Below, piece by piece: positions 24,820-32,524 of a stretch of DNA of 64,000 nt. The position numbers and the translations under genes are program-made. Positions within the stretch are counted from its first letter, which is position 1. Every line of letters begins with the position of its first letter. The notes under the pieces are model-generated. The model saw only the letters and a program-made list of their open reading frames with translations, was not told where the DNA came from and ran no database searches. The stretch comes from Acidimicrobiales bacterium. GTDB lineage: Bacteria > Actinomycetota > Acidimicrobiia > Acidimicrobiales > Aldehydirespiratoraceae. The stretch covers positions 1 through 64,000 of the forward strand of contig JAJCXZ010000077.1 of assembly GCA_029263175.1 (NCBI GenBank), given 5' to 3'.

Positions 24820-25722
24820 ATGCCGTTGATCGTTGATGTCACCCGAGGAACCGAAGTGGAGAGCCGCCACGAAGTGGATGTGGTCGTCGTCGATTCGACC
24901 GGGGTCCGTCAGTCCTGGGGTGATCCGAACCGCGGTGTGCTTGCTCGGTCCTCGCTCAAGCCGATCCAGGCGGTGCCGCTGATCGAATCGGGGGCAGCCG
25001 AAGCGTTCGGGCTGACCGAGACACAGATCGCGTTGTCGTCGGCGAGCCACAACGGCGAACAGGGCCATGTTGCGGCGGTCGAAGCGTGGCTTCAGCAGCT
25101 CGGACTCACCGGCGATGCGCTCGAATGTGGAACCGAGACCGATACACCTGACGCTCGTCACAACAACTGCTCCGGCAAACACTGCGGTTTTCTCACGGTG
25201 TGTCGCCATCTCGGATTCGATCACCGGGGCTACATCCATCCCGATCATCGGCTGCAACACGACGTGGTCACACCGATGGTCGAGGAACTCTGTGGCTTGT
25301 CGACCGCCGATCAAACGCCGTCGATCGACGGCTGCGGGATTCCGGTTTGGTCGATTCCGTTGTCGGGGCTCGCAATGGGATGGCTCGGCCTGACTCAGCG
25401 CGATGCCGGCCAACGGATCCTTGCGGCCATGGCCGCCCACCCGTGGTATGTCGCAGGCACCGGCCGAGTTTGCACTCGGGTGATGGAGTCAGGTGGCGGC
25501 CGAGTGACGGTCAAGACCGGGGCCGAGGGCGTGTTCGCGGGGGTTGCTCCGGCGGAAGGCATGGCGTGGGCGATCAAGGCCCGCGACGGAGCCCGGCGCG
25601 CCAGCGAGGCAGCGTTGCTTTGGCTGGTCGATGAGCTGGGCCTCGACATCGGCATTCAGCCGGACCCACTGACGAACTGGGCGGGCACCGAGGTCGGGGA
25701 GCTCCAGGTACGAACCGATTAG
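24820..25722 (+). CDS. Asparaginase (type II, Rhizobial AnsA-like)
   Basis: 300 residues of the PF06089-type asparaginase family, unrelated to the E. coli enzyme. It shows ARSSLKPIQAVPLIESGAAE with the conserved SxK, SSASHNGEQGHV, HNNCSGKHCGFL and DGCGIPVWSIPL. It hydrolyses L-asparagine to aspartate and ammonia. It is divergent from pntAA with a 41-bp gap. It ends 158 bp before the rpsF ribosome site. Confidence 0.88.
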   Translation: MPLIVDVTRGTEVESRHEVDVVVVDSTGVRQSWGDPNRGVLARSSLKPIQAVPLIESGAAEAFGLTETQIALSSASHNGEQGHVAAVEAWLQQLGLTGDALECGTETDTPDARHNNCSGKHCGFLTVCRHLGFDHRGYIHPDHRLQHDVVTPMVEELCGLSTADQTPSIDGCGIPVWSIPLSGLAMGWLGLTQRDAGQRILAAMAAHPWYVAGTGRVCTRVMESGGGRVTVKTGAEGVFAGVAPAEGMAWAIKARDGARRASEAALLWLVDELGLDIGIQPDPLTNWAGTEVGELQVRTD

Positions 25723-25852
25723 GGGACGAGTGTCGGCGTGTGGCTGTCACACCCCCTGAGCATGCTGGTGGTCATGATCTGCTGGCCCGGTAGTCTTGTT
25801 CGGTCCCTCACGGGACGACTGACAATCCAGAACCCCTGCCCCGGGAAGGGGC

Positions 25853-25866
25853 CCCGAGCGATCGGG
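25853..25866 (+). promoter_or_regulatory. GNRA hairpin in the rpsF leader
   Basis: CCCGA-GCGA-TCGGG forms a 5-bp stem with a GCGA tetraloop, six bases before the AGGAGG of rpsF. A further hairpin (CCCCT...AGGGG) lies just upstream. Many bacteria regulate rpsF through an S6:S18-binding leader; this could be one, but I cannot match its consensus. Confidence 0.35.
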
Positions 25867-25889
25867 TCCATAGGAGGTGAGTGCTCGTG

Positions 25890-26231
25890 ATGCGAGCCTA
25901 TGAATTGATGATCATCATTGACAGTGACGTGGCCGAGGTCGATGTCGCTGCGGTGATCACTCGTACTGAGGGTCTTATCACCACCGAAGGTGGTGCGATT
26001 TCTTCGACCGACAACTGGGGTCGTCGCAAGTTCGCCTATGAGATCGATCACAAGAACGAAGGCACCTATGTCGTGTGGGAGATCGTGACCGAGAACCCCG
26101 GTCTTCCCAACACCGAGCGCCAGCTGCGTCTTGCGGACGACATTGTCCGCCACAAGCTGTTCCGTCTGCCCGAGAAGGAAGCCACCCGACGTGGTCTTCT
26201 GGGCGACGTTGAGCCGGCAGTCGCCGGCTGA
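25890..26231 (+). CDS. rpsF: 30S ribosomal protein S6
   Basis: 113 residues, starting MRAYELMIIIDSD and containing DNWGRRKFAYEIDHKNEGTYVV and RQLRLADDIVRHKLFR, typical S6. AGGAGG lies 12 nt before the ATG. GTG 25887 or 25881 are alternatives. S6 forms a heterodimer with S18 on the 30S platform. It is first in the rpsF-ssb-rpsR-rplI operon. Confidence 0.95.
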   Translation: MRAYELMIIIDSDVAEVDVAAVITRTEGLITTEGGAISSTDNWGRRKFAYEIDHKNEGTYVVWEIVTENPGLPNTERQLRLADDIVRHKLFRLPEKEATRRGLLGDVEPAVAG

Positions 26232-26245
26232 TCGGAGAAACCATC

Positions 26246-26719
26246 ATGGGTATCGACAACAACGTCAGCGTCACGGGAAACGTCACCCGCGACCCCGAGC
26301 TGCGTTTCACACAAGGCGGCATGGCCGTTGCCAGCTTCGGGCTGGCGTGGAACAAGCGCAAGCAGGACGGCGAGGACGAAGTTTCATTCTTCGACGTCAC
26401 CTGTTTCCGCTCGCTCGCTGAGAACGTCGCGGAGTCCATTCCCAAAGGAGCGCGGGTTGTAGTGCAAGGCACTCTCTCGCAGCGCAGCTGGGAAAACCAG
26501 GAAGGCGAGCGTCGTTCGAAGGTCGAGATCGTGGCCGACGAAGTCGCTCCCAGCCTGCGTTGGGCATCGGCGGAGATCACCCGCAACGAATTCAAGGGAG
26601 ATGGTGGCGGCGCACCGCGCGGCGGCCAGAACAGTGGTGGCCAGGGTGGCGGCGGTGGCACTCGCCCGGCTGCCAACCCGGCCCCTCCCGCATACGACAT
26701 GGACGAAGAGCCCTTCTAG
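26246..26719 (+). CDS. ssb: Single-stranded DNA-binding protein
   Basis: 157 residues. An OB fold runs from NNVSVTGNVTRDPELRFTQGGMAVASFGLAW to the KVEIVADEV strand. A Gly-rich linker follows, then the acidic tip DMDEEPF that recruits partner proteins. It coats single-stranded DNA during replication and repair. It lies 14 nt after rpsF. Confidence 0.96.
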   Translation: MGIDNNVSVTGNVTRDPELRFTQGGMAVASFGLAWNKRKQDGEDEVSFFDVTCFRSLAENVAESIPKGARVVVQGTLSQRSWENQEGERRSKVEIVADEVAPSLRWASAEITRNEFKGDGGGAPRGGQNSGGQGGGGGTRPAANPAPPAYDMDEEPF

Positions 26720-26749
26720 GGCCAAAGAACGAGAGAACGAGAGAACACA

Positions 26750-27232
26750 ATGCCGAAGGCAAAGCCGCAGCGCGGCAAGAGCAGCAAGAATGACAACCGC
26801 AAGGGCGGAAAGAAGAAGGTCAGTATTCTGACCACGGAGAAGCTCGACTACGTCGACTGGAAGGACGCGAACCTTCTTCGTCGGTTCGTTTCCGAACGTT
26901 CCAAGATCCGTTCCCGTCGTGTGTCGGGCAACAGCCAGCAACAGCAGAAGTTGTGTGCCGACGCCGTCAAGGTCGCTCGTGAAATGGCGCTGGTTCCCTA
27001 CGCCACCCGCGTCACGAGCCAGCGCAGCAACCGCGGCGATCGTGACCGTGGTCGTGCCGCCGGTCCCGCCCCGCGTCCGAGCGGTCCGCCGCCGGCGGGC
27101 GAAGAGGGTGAAGAGACTGTTGATACCGCCGTCCAGGACCCGAACTCCCAGGACCCGAACTTCCAAGATAATGCTGAAGCCGTTTCCGAGGTCGAGGGTG
27201 TCGAGTTCAACGTTGAAAGTTCGGAGGACTGA
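26750..27232 (+). CDS. rpsR: 30S ribosomal protein S18 with long C-terminal extension
   Basis: 160 residues. The S18 domain is about residues 20-85 ([40 protein letters not shown]). After the usual end near residue 88, a disordered tail of ~70 residues follows. It is first basic, then Pro/Gly-rich, then strongly acidic, with a [11 protein letters not shown] duplication. Typical bacterial S18 is 75-90 residues. The frame is intact through to the stop just 2 nt before rplI, so the tail is probably translated. Confidence 0.93.
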   Translation: MPKAKPQRGKSSKNDNRKGGKKKVSILTTEKLDYVDWKDANLLRRFVSERSKIRSRRVSGNSQQQQKLCADAVKVAREMALVPYATRVTSQRSNRGDRDRGRAAGPAPRPSGPPPAGEEGEETVDTAVQDPNSQDPNFQDNAEAVSEVEGVEFNVESSED

Positions 27233-27234
27233 CG

Positions 27235-27681
27235 ATGAAGGTCATCTTGCGAAGCGACGTGAGCGGCCTCGGTCGCAAGGGCGAAATGCTCGACGTTGCC
27301 GATGGATATTTCCGCAACTACCTCAACCCCAAGGGGCTGGCTCTCAAGGCCACTGCCGGGGCTGCCGGCCAGGCGCAGGCCATGCGCCGCACGGCGGCGC
27401 TGCGTGACGCGGCTTCCAAGGCTGATGCCGAGGAAGTCGCCACGAAGCTCGTTCCGATGCGCATCACCATCTCGGCCAAGGCCGGCGATGGTGGCCGTCT
27501 GTTCGGTTCGGTCGGCGTTGTCGACATCGTCGAAGCAGTTGAGGCGCAAGCGGGTGTGGTCCTCGATCGTCGCACCCTCGATCTCGAGCACCCCTTGAAG
27601 GAGGTCGGAGAGGCCATCGTCATGTGCAAGCTGCACAGCGCGGTCGAGTTCCCGATCACCGTCGAGGTCAGCGAAGCGTGA
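27235..27681 (+). CDS. rplI: 50S ribosomal protein L9
   Basis: 148 residues: [37 protein letters not shown] is the N-terminal L9 domain. A connecting helix and the C-terminal domain ([26 protein letters not shown]) follow. L9 binds 23S rRNA. It is the last gene of the operon, followed by a strong hairpin. Confidence 0.96.
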   Translation: MKVILRSDVSGLGRKGEMLDVADGYFRNYLNPKGLALKATAGAAGQAQAMRRTAALRDAASKADAEEVATKLVPMRITISAKAGDGGRLFGSVGVVDIVEAVEAQAGVVLDRRTLDLEHPLKEVGEAIVMCKLHSAVEFPITVEVSEA

Positions 27682-27685
27682 GTTG

Positions 27686-27712
27686 GGTGTCGGCTCCGCT
27701 GGAGCCGACACC
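27686..27712 (+). terminator. Hairpin after rplI
   Basis: A perfect 12-bp stem (GGTGTCGGCTCC with its complement) with the 3-nt loop GCT begins five bases after the rplI stop. No U tract follows, so it may be a Rho-assisted or pause-type terminator. Confidence 0.75.
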
Positions 27713-27776
27713 ACAACGACATCCAAGCGTTACGCCTTCTTCACGCGCTTCCGCGCGCCTGGGGACAAGTAACGAC

Positions 27777-27785
27777 TTTTCCACA
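27777..27785 (+). promoter_or_regulatory. DnaA-box-like site upstream of dnaB
   Basis: TTTTCCACA differs by one base from the TTATCCACA box. It lies 102 bp before the dnaB start in the 205-bp rplI-dnaB gap, where no gene is seen. Confidence 0.3.
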
Positions 27786-27886
27786 GAGATATCCCCGCAA
27801 ATGAGGCGGGATCCCCAACTCGTCCACTGGCACCGCACAGGCTGGCCCCGGCAGGATGCTGTGAGCGCCGGGAGGGTCAGTCAGAC

Positions 27887-29245
27887 ATGGTGATGAGCGA
27901 CATCGAGACGACCCGGCACCCTCGCGTGCCCCCGCACAACCTCGAAGCCGAGGAGTCTCTCCTCGGCGCGATGTTGTTGTCACGCGATGCGATCGCTGAC
28001 GCGGTTGAGCTCACGCAGACCCGACACTTCTATCGTCCGGCGCACGCCCACGTGTTCGATGCGATCTCCACGCTCTATGCCGCGGGCGACCCGGCCGACC
28101 CCGTCACCGTTGCCGAAGAGCTTGATCGTGCCGGTGTGCTCACAACGATCGGCGGCCTCGACGGGCTGCTTAATCTGCAGGTCAACACTCCCGCCACCTC
28201 CAATGCCGCCAAGTACGCCCAGATCATCTCGGAGCGATACACGCTGCGCCGACTGATCGAGGTCTCGGGTGAGATCGCCGAGATCGGGTTCTCCATGCCC
28301 GACGACGTGACCAGGGCGGTTGACGAGGCCGAGAACATGATGTTCCAGGTCGCGCAAGGGCGGGTGGCCGACACGATGGGAGAGATTCGCGATCTCCTCG
28401 ACTCGACCCTCGATCGGCTCGAACATCTCTACGAACTCGGCGACGCGATAACCGGTACTGCCACCGGATTCATCGATCTCGACGACCTGTTGTCCGGCCT
28501 CCAGCCGAACGCGTTCATCGTGGTCGGTGCTCGTCCGGCAATGGGCAAGACCGCCTTCGCTCTGAACATTGCCGCGCATGCGGCCGTGCGCGACAAGAAA
28601 CCAACGTTGATCTTCTCGTTGGAGATGGGCCATCTCGAGCTCACTCAGCGAATGCTGTGTTCAGAAGCCAGTGTGGATGCAAAGAACATGCGAGACGGCA
28701 AGCTCACCGAGGACGACTGGACCCGCATCTCCAACGGCATCGGTCGTCTTGCCGAGGCGCCGATGTGGATCGACGACAACCCGAACCTCACGATCATGGA
28801 GATTCGGGCCAAGGCCCGCCGGCTCAAAAGCCGCAATGGCAGCCTCGGGCTCATCGTGGTCGACTATCTCCAGCTGATGACGGGTCGGGCGTCGGCCGAG
28901 AATCGCCAGGTCGAGGTCGCCGAGATTTCTCGTGGTCTCAAGATTCTCGCTCGTGAGCTCGAATGCCCCGTGGTCGGGTTGTCGCAGCTCTCCCGAAACC
29001 TCGAGATGCGGCAGGACAAGCGGCCCATGCTGGCCGACCTTCGTGAGTCCGGCTCGATCGAGCAGGATGCCGACGTCGTGATGTTTCTCTATCGCGACGA
29101 GGTGTACAACCCGGGCAGCGATAGCGAAGGTATGGCCGAGGTCATCGTCGCCAAGCATCGAAACGGCCCGACGGGCACCGTCCAGCTCGGGTTCGTGCCC
29201 CGATTCACGGCGTTCAAGAACCTCACCCGTCGCGACACTGTCTAG
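27887..29245 (+). CDS. dnaB: Replicative DNA helicase DnaB
   Basis: 452 residues. N-terminal domain: PHNLEAEESLLGAMLLSRDAI. RecA-like motor: VVGARPAMGKTAFALNIAAHAA (Walker A), LIFSLEMGHLELTQRM, LIVVDYLQLM (Walker B), QLSRNLEMRQDKRPMLADLRESGSIEQDADVV. No intein interrupts the usual insertion sites. It unwinds DNA ahead of the fork. The stop codon lies in the first copy of a 15-bp tandem repeat. Confidence 0.96.
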   Translation: MVMSDIETTRHPRVPPHNLEAEESLLGAMLLSRDAIADAVELTQTRHFYRPAHAHVFDAISTLYAAGDPADPVTVAEELDRAGVLTTIGGLDGLLNLQVNTPATSNAAKYAQIISERYTLRRLIEVSGEIAEIGFSMPDDVTRAVDEAENMMFQVAQGRVADTMGEIRDLLDSTLDRLEHLYELGDAITGTATGFIDLDDLLSGLQPNAFIVVGARPAMGKTAFALNIAAHAAVRDKKPTLIFSLEMGHLELTQRMLCSEASVDAKNMRDGKLTEDDWTRISNGIGRLAEAPMWIDDNPNLTIMEIRAKARRLKSRNGSLGLIVVDYLQLMTGRASAENRQVEVAEISRGLKILARELECPVVGLSQLSRNLEMRQDKRPMLADLRESGSIEQDADVVMFLYRDEVYNPGSDSEGMAEVIVAKHRNGPTGTVQLGFVPRFTAFKNLTRRDTV

Positions 29246-29305
29246 GCAAGCACTGTCTAGGCAAGCACTGTCTAGGCAGGCACTGTCTAGGCAGGCACTG
29301 TCTGG
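29236..29305 (+). repeat. 15-bp tandem repeat (4.7 copies) at dnaB stop
   Basis: CACTGTCTAGGCAAG occurs at 29236 and 29251; CACTGTCTAGGCAGG at 29266 and 29281; a partial CACTGTCTGG follows at 29296. The dnaB TAG is in the first copy, and since 15 is a multiple of three, each full copy adds another in-frame stop. Confidence 0.92.
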
Positions 29306-30073
29306 CTATACCAGCGGCTCAGGGCGAGCGAAGAGCTGGCCCTGCGCCCAAGCGATGTTGCAGGAGATCACGGCCGCCAGCTGGGCTGGTCGTTCGATGG
29401 TCTCGGCCACCACCTGGTAGCCGTCAGCGTGGAGGTCGTCGGCACTGAGCTCGAGCAGGTCGCGGCCGACAGGGTCGTCGCACACCGATGTCAGGGCACT
29501 GTCGAGCTTGACGAATGATCCGGTGGGCAACCAGTCGGTGAGAGTTCGATTCTTCGATGCCGGTCCGCGGTGGTCATCGAGTGCAACCTGGCTGCCGCTG
29601 TCGAGGAGCGGTCCGAGTGTGTCGACCGCGGCGCGGCAGCCATCCGGTCCGATTCGGTCGGGGATCTCGAAGATCAGTTCGCTCGGATGGATCTGCAGGC
29701 CCAACATGATCAACTCGATGTCGGTGACGAGGCTGGCGTGTTCGAGCTGGGTGGGGTACAGGTTGAGTGAGAGGCGCCCGCCGCGGGATCGACGCCCCGA
29801 TGTTGCCCAGGCGTGGAGCGAGAGTTCGGTTGCCCGGGTGGTGCACTCATGGATGGTGCCGGTCTCTTCGGCGATGGGGAGCGCCATTGCGGCGGCCCAG
29901 ACCTCTCCGGGGGACCGCCGCCAGCGCATCAGTGCCTCGGTCGCAAAGATGGTGCCGTCGGTTGTGGAGTGAATGTCGTGGGCGTGGATCTCGAGTTGAT
30001 CCCAGCTTGTCCTGAACGCGTCGTGGAGTTCGCTGGTGGTGGTCTCTTCGAGATCTCGCCGCATCATTCGCAT
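29306..30073 (-). CDS. EAL domain protein (c-di-GMP phosphodiesterase family, divergent)
   Basis: 255 residues, a stand-alone EAL domain without sensor or GGDEF. Counterparts of the catalytic set can be read: TEALMRWR (EAL), LSLNLYP (Asn), LIFEIPD (Glu), VALDDHRG (DD), FVKLDSAL (Lys), VAETIER (Glu) and AQGQLFARPEPL (Gln). The DDFGxG loop is altered to DDHRGP, so activity is uncertain. It would hydrolyse or bind cyclic di-GMP in the cytoplasm. It is convergent with dnaB, ending on the tandem repeat. Confidence 0.82.
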   Translation of the reverse strand: MRMMRRDLEETTTSELHDAFRTSWDQLEIHAHDIHSTTDGTIFATEALMRWRRSPGEVWAAAMALPIAEETGTIHECTTRATELSLHAWATSGRRSRGGRLSLNLYPTQLEHASLVTDIELIMLGLQIHPSELIFEIPDRIGPDGCRAAVDTLGPLLDSGSQVALDDHRGPASKNRTLTDWLPTGSFVKLDSALTSVCDDPVGRDLLELSADDLHADGYQVVAETIERPAQLAAVISCNIAWAQGQLFARPEPLV

Positions 30074-30174
30074 GAAGGAGAGTTCGGAGCGTGATCACGG
30101 CGGTCTGAGCGAAGACTGGCGCGTATGGGCCATGCGGCCCATGTATTGGTGACGGAGGTATAGCGTCGGGCGGG

Positions 30175-30843
30175 ATGGAGCGGGGATTGTATGTTGCTTT
30201 GGGCCTGGTGGTCGGTGTGGTGGCCGTGCTTGGGTTCTATGCATGGCGCCTCGACGACGGCTCGATCCCCGAGGCACCCACCACCAACTTTCCGGCGATT
30301 GCCCACGAGACCAGCGCAGCTACGGCGCTGATCGCTGATTGGGAGCGGTGGCGAACCGCGACGTTTGTGTCGGAAGGTACATGGACCCGCACATTGGACG
30401 ACGTGGAGGTCCCGCTGTCCGGTTCGCTCTACACGGCGCAGCAACCACCTCGTCGCTTGGTCCTCCGCTTGGGGACGACGATCGAGCAGATCGACGATCA
30501 GAGAGCGACGTGCGATTCGTCCAACGACGATGTGATCGCGCCGGCGTGTGTTGCAGGGTCCGGCCTGTCCTACGACGAACGAGTCGTGGCGGAGATGGAA
30601 TTGGTCCGGGAGTATGTCACGGCCGAGACGCGGTTGTACGACGTGCGGCTCGACGACAAGGGGTGCTACCAGCTCGAGATCCGGGTGTCACGGCTTGCGT
30701 CTCCATGGGGGCGGTGGGCCGAGTTCTGCTTCGATGCCGAGTCGGGGGCCCTACGACGAGCGACGGTTCGTCGACAGACAGCGACTGACGTAGAGGTGGT
30801 CATCTCGATTCGCACCGAGGTGACCGACGCCGACTTCGGCTGA
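30175..30843 (+). CDS. Membrane-anchored protein of unknown function
   Basis: 222 residues: an N-terminal membrane anchor (GLYVALGLVVGVVAVLGFYAW) and a ~195-residue extracytoplasmic domain. The domain has four cysteines (TCDSSNDD, APACVAG, GCYQLEI, FCFDAESG) that could form two disulfides. No family is recognised. The beta-rich pattern resembles lipoprotein-like sensor domains, but this is only an impression. It is followed at once by the first structured repeat. Confidence 0.7.
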   Translation: MERGLYVALGLVVGVVAVLGFYAWRLDDGSIPEAPTTNFPAIAHETSAATALIADWERWRTATFVSEGTWTRTLDDVEVPLSGSLYTAQQPPRRLVLRLGTTIEQIDDQRATCDSSNDDVIAPACVAGSGLSYDERVVAEMELVREYVTAETRLYDVRLDDKGCYQLEIRVSRLASPWGRWAEFCFDAESGALRRATVRRQTATDVEVVISIRTEVTDADFG

Positions 30844-30855
30844 AGCGACGAGGTT

Positions 30856-30974
30856 GAGAGGGGCGGGAGCAGAACCAGTGCGCCAGCACCCTGGAAAGCG
30901 CTGGTGGCGATGCGTTGGAGGGAGTGTTCTCCTCCCGCCGTCCTCTCGGAGTGAGCGGCGGCGAAACCGCTCAC
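30856..30974. repeat. Structured repeat, copy 1
   Basis: An outer stem is made by GAGAG-GGCGGGAG-c-AGAAC (30856-30875) pairing with GTTCT-c-CTCCCGCC-CCTCTC (30926-30947). It encloses a 50-nt core (30876-30925) shared with two further copies; the core's A run is three long. A second hairpin follows: 8-bp arms GTGAGCGG/CCGCTCAC (30951-30974) with loop CGGCGAAA. Orientation of any transcript is unknown. Confidence 0.85.
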
Positions 30975-31067
30975 GGGGGAGCCATCGGCGGTGATGGAGA
31001 GTCCTGGATCAATGGTCGTGCAAACGGGTCATACGGCCCGGTTGGGCCGGGCAGATGGTCCGCGGCG

Positions 31068-31289
31068 ATGATGGAGGCCGTGTTTCTCGGTGAAGATCTT
31101 CTTGCATGGCTCGTGCTCGCGATCGGCGCGGCGATGGCGTTCGGCAATGCGTTGGCGTTGGTGCGTCCGCCGGAACAGCAGCGTCACGACGATGACCTGA
31201 CGGCAGCGCCCAAGGGCCGCAGCATCGTTTTCATCGTCGTGGGCTCGATCGCAAGCGTGTGGGCCCTGGCGAGCCTGCTGTCGGGCTGA
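31068..31289 (+). CDS. Small two-helix membrane protein
   Basis: 73 residues from ATG 31068: a first membrane segment LLAWLVLAIGAAMAFGNALAL, a charged loop RPPEQQRHDDDLTAAPKGR, and a second segment SIVFIVVGSIASVWALASLL. A second ATG follows immediately (31071). No family is recognised. It lies between copies 1 and 2 of the structured repeat. Coding status is supported by topology and codon pattern only. Confidence 0.65.
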   Translation: MMEAVFLGEDLLAWLVLAIGAAMAFGNALALVRPPEQQRHDDDLTAAPKGRSIVFIVVGSIASVWALASLLSG

Positions 31290-31307
31290 GCTGGGTAAAG
31301 AGCGGAC

Positions 31308-31420
31308 GAGAGTCGAACGAGTGCGCCAGCACCCTGGAAAAGCGCTGGTGGCGATGCGTTGGAAGGAGTGTTCGACTCCCGCCGCCCTTTGTGGCCGGTG
31401 GGGGCGAATCCGCCGGCCAC
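31308..31420. repeat. Structured repeat, copy 2
   Basis: Outer stem GAGTCGAAC (31310-31318) with GTTCGACTC (31370-31378), a perfect 9 bp. The core is 31319-31369 with an A run of four. The second hairpin is GTGGCCGG...CCGGCCAC (31391-31420), which extends to 11 pairs including one T-G pair, with loop GGGCGAAT. Confidence 0.85.
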
Positions 31421-31454
31421 TACATCTATCGGCGTGTGGGGCCCCGGCTTGAGC

Positions 31455-31584
31455 GAGAGAGTGAGAGTGGGTAGGAGTCGAACGAGTGCGCCAGCACCCT
31501 GGAAAAAGCGCTGGTGGCGATGCGTTGGAGGGAGTGTTCAACCCCCACCCTTGCTCTCTTGACCGGCGGGGGCGAATCCGCCGG
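31455..31584. repeat. Structured repeat, copy 3
   Basis: The outer stem is GGAGTCGAAC (31474-31483) with GTTCAACCCC (31536-31545), two mismatches. It is extended outward by GGGT/ACCC and GAGAG/CTCTC. The core is 31484-31535 with an A run of five. The second hairpin is CCGGCGG/CCGCCGG (31563-31584) with loop GGGCGAAT. Copies 2 and 3 fill most of the 394-bp gap before the next gene (31290-31683); the remainder (31585-31683) shows nothing recognisable. Confidence 0.85.
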
Positions 31585-31683
31585 CTGAATGTTGTATCGA
31601 CCACGGCCGTACGACCTTTACCAAAGGGCCCGATTCAGGTCGTTCGGCGGGACCGAACCGAGAAATAGGTCCCTGCGGCCCGG

Positions 31684-32514
31684 TCAGTGGCCGGTCCAGC
31701 GCGGGGCACGCTTGTCGACGAGTGCGGCGGTGCCTTCGCGGTAGTCGGCCTCGGTTGACATCTGGTCGATCCGAGCCTGGGCGTCGCGGATCGAACGGCT
31801 GGCATCGTTGTGTGTCATGTCGAGCGAGAGTTGGCGTTTGGTGGCTCGCAGCGAGTGGGGGCTGATGGTGTCGACGAGGGTGTGGGCGTAGTGGTGAGCC
31901 GTGGCGAGTACGTCGGCGCGCGGGACGCTGCGGTTCGCGAGCCCGATGTCGGCGGCTTCACTGCCGAGGATCGGGCGACTGGTGAGCAGCAGGTCGGTGG
32001 CGCGGCTGAGTCCGATGAGGCGGGGGAGGAGCCACGTGAGGCCGTATTCGGCGGGGAAGTTGAGCTTGCCGTGGGCGGTGGTGAGCTTGGCATCATCAGC
32101 GATGATTCGGATATCGCACCAGCAGGCGATGACAAGCCCCACGCCGGCGGCGGCGCCGTTGACCGCGGCGATGGTGATGGTTTCAAAGCCAAGGAAGTAG
32201 GCGAAGTCGGCGTCGAATGTGGGGTCGACCCCGTAGCCGGGGTTGGCGATGTCTTCGGGTGTTCCGGGGTCGTAGCCGCCGCGTTCCCCATGGGTTTCGA
32301 GGGCTTGGCTGTCGGCCCCGGGGCAGAAGGTCTCACCCTCGGGATCTCCGGTGATGACGACGACGCGGATCGCGGCGTCATCCTCGGCCGCTTGCAGGAG
32401 ATGGCGAAGTTCGGTGTGCATACGCCCGGTCCACGAGTTGTGTCGACGCGGGCGCGAAAGCGTGATGGTGCCGACCCCGTCGACGACGTCCCAGTGCGTG
32501 GTCTTGAGTTCCAT
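31684..32514 (-). CDS. Enoyl-CoA hydratase/isomerase family protein
   Basis: 276 residues of the crotonase fold: GVGTITLSRPRRHNSWT, oxyanion-hole region EGETFCPGADSQAL, and the second signature IAAVNGAAAGVGLVIACWCDIRI, then AEYGLTWLLPRLIG. It acts on acyl-CoA thioesters; the exact substrate is not clear. I use ATG 32514 (MELKTTHWDVVDG). The longer start at 32616 adds a Pro/Ser-rich stretch overlapping the next gene. It lies 10 bp downstream of the lyase gene, probably in one operon. Confidence 0.88.
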   Translation of the reverse strand: MELKTTHWDVVDGVGTITLSRPRRHNSWTGRMHTELRHLLQAAEDDAAIRVVVITGDPEGETFCPGADSQALETHGERGGYDPGTPEDIANPGYGVDPTFDADFAYFLGFETITIAAVNGAAAGVGLVIACWCDIRIIADDAKLTTAHGKLNFPAEYGLTWLLPRLIGLSRATDLLLTSRPILGSEAADIGLANRSVPRADVLATAHHYAHTLVDTISPHSLRATKRQLSLDMTHNDASRSIRDAQARIDQMSTEADYREGTAALVDKRAPRWTGH

Positions 32515-32524
32515 CTTGGGAGAC

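Noticed and set aside
27887-29245. Intein in DnaB
   Set aside because: The P-loop and Walker B insertion sites are continuous and the length (452 residues) is that of an intein-free helicase.
30856-31584. Structured repeats as tRNA-Ser or tRNA-like genes (CTGGAAA resembles a GGA anticodon loop; GTTCGA resembles a T loop)
   Set aside because: The GTTCGA belongs to the outer stem and is replaced by GTTCTC or GTTCAA in the other copies. The anticodon-like stem does not pair, and the A run varies from 3 to 5.
30856-31584. Structured repeats as integron attC sites
   Set aside because: The ends do not fit RYYYAAC...GTTRRRY and the core is conserved rather than variable.
30856-31584. CRISPR array
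   Set aside because: Only three copies, far too long, unequally spaced and self-complementary, with no cas genes.
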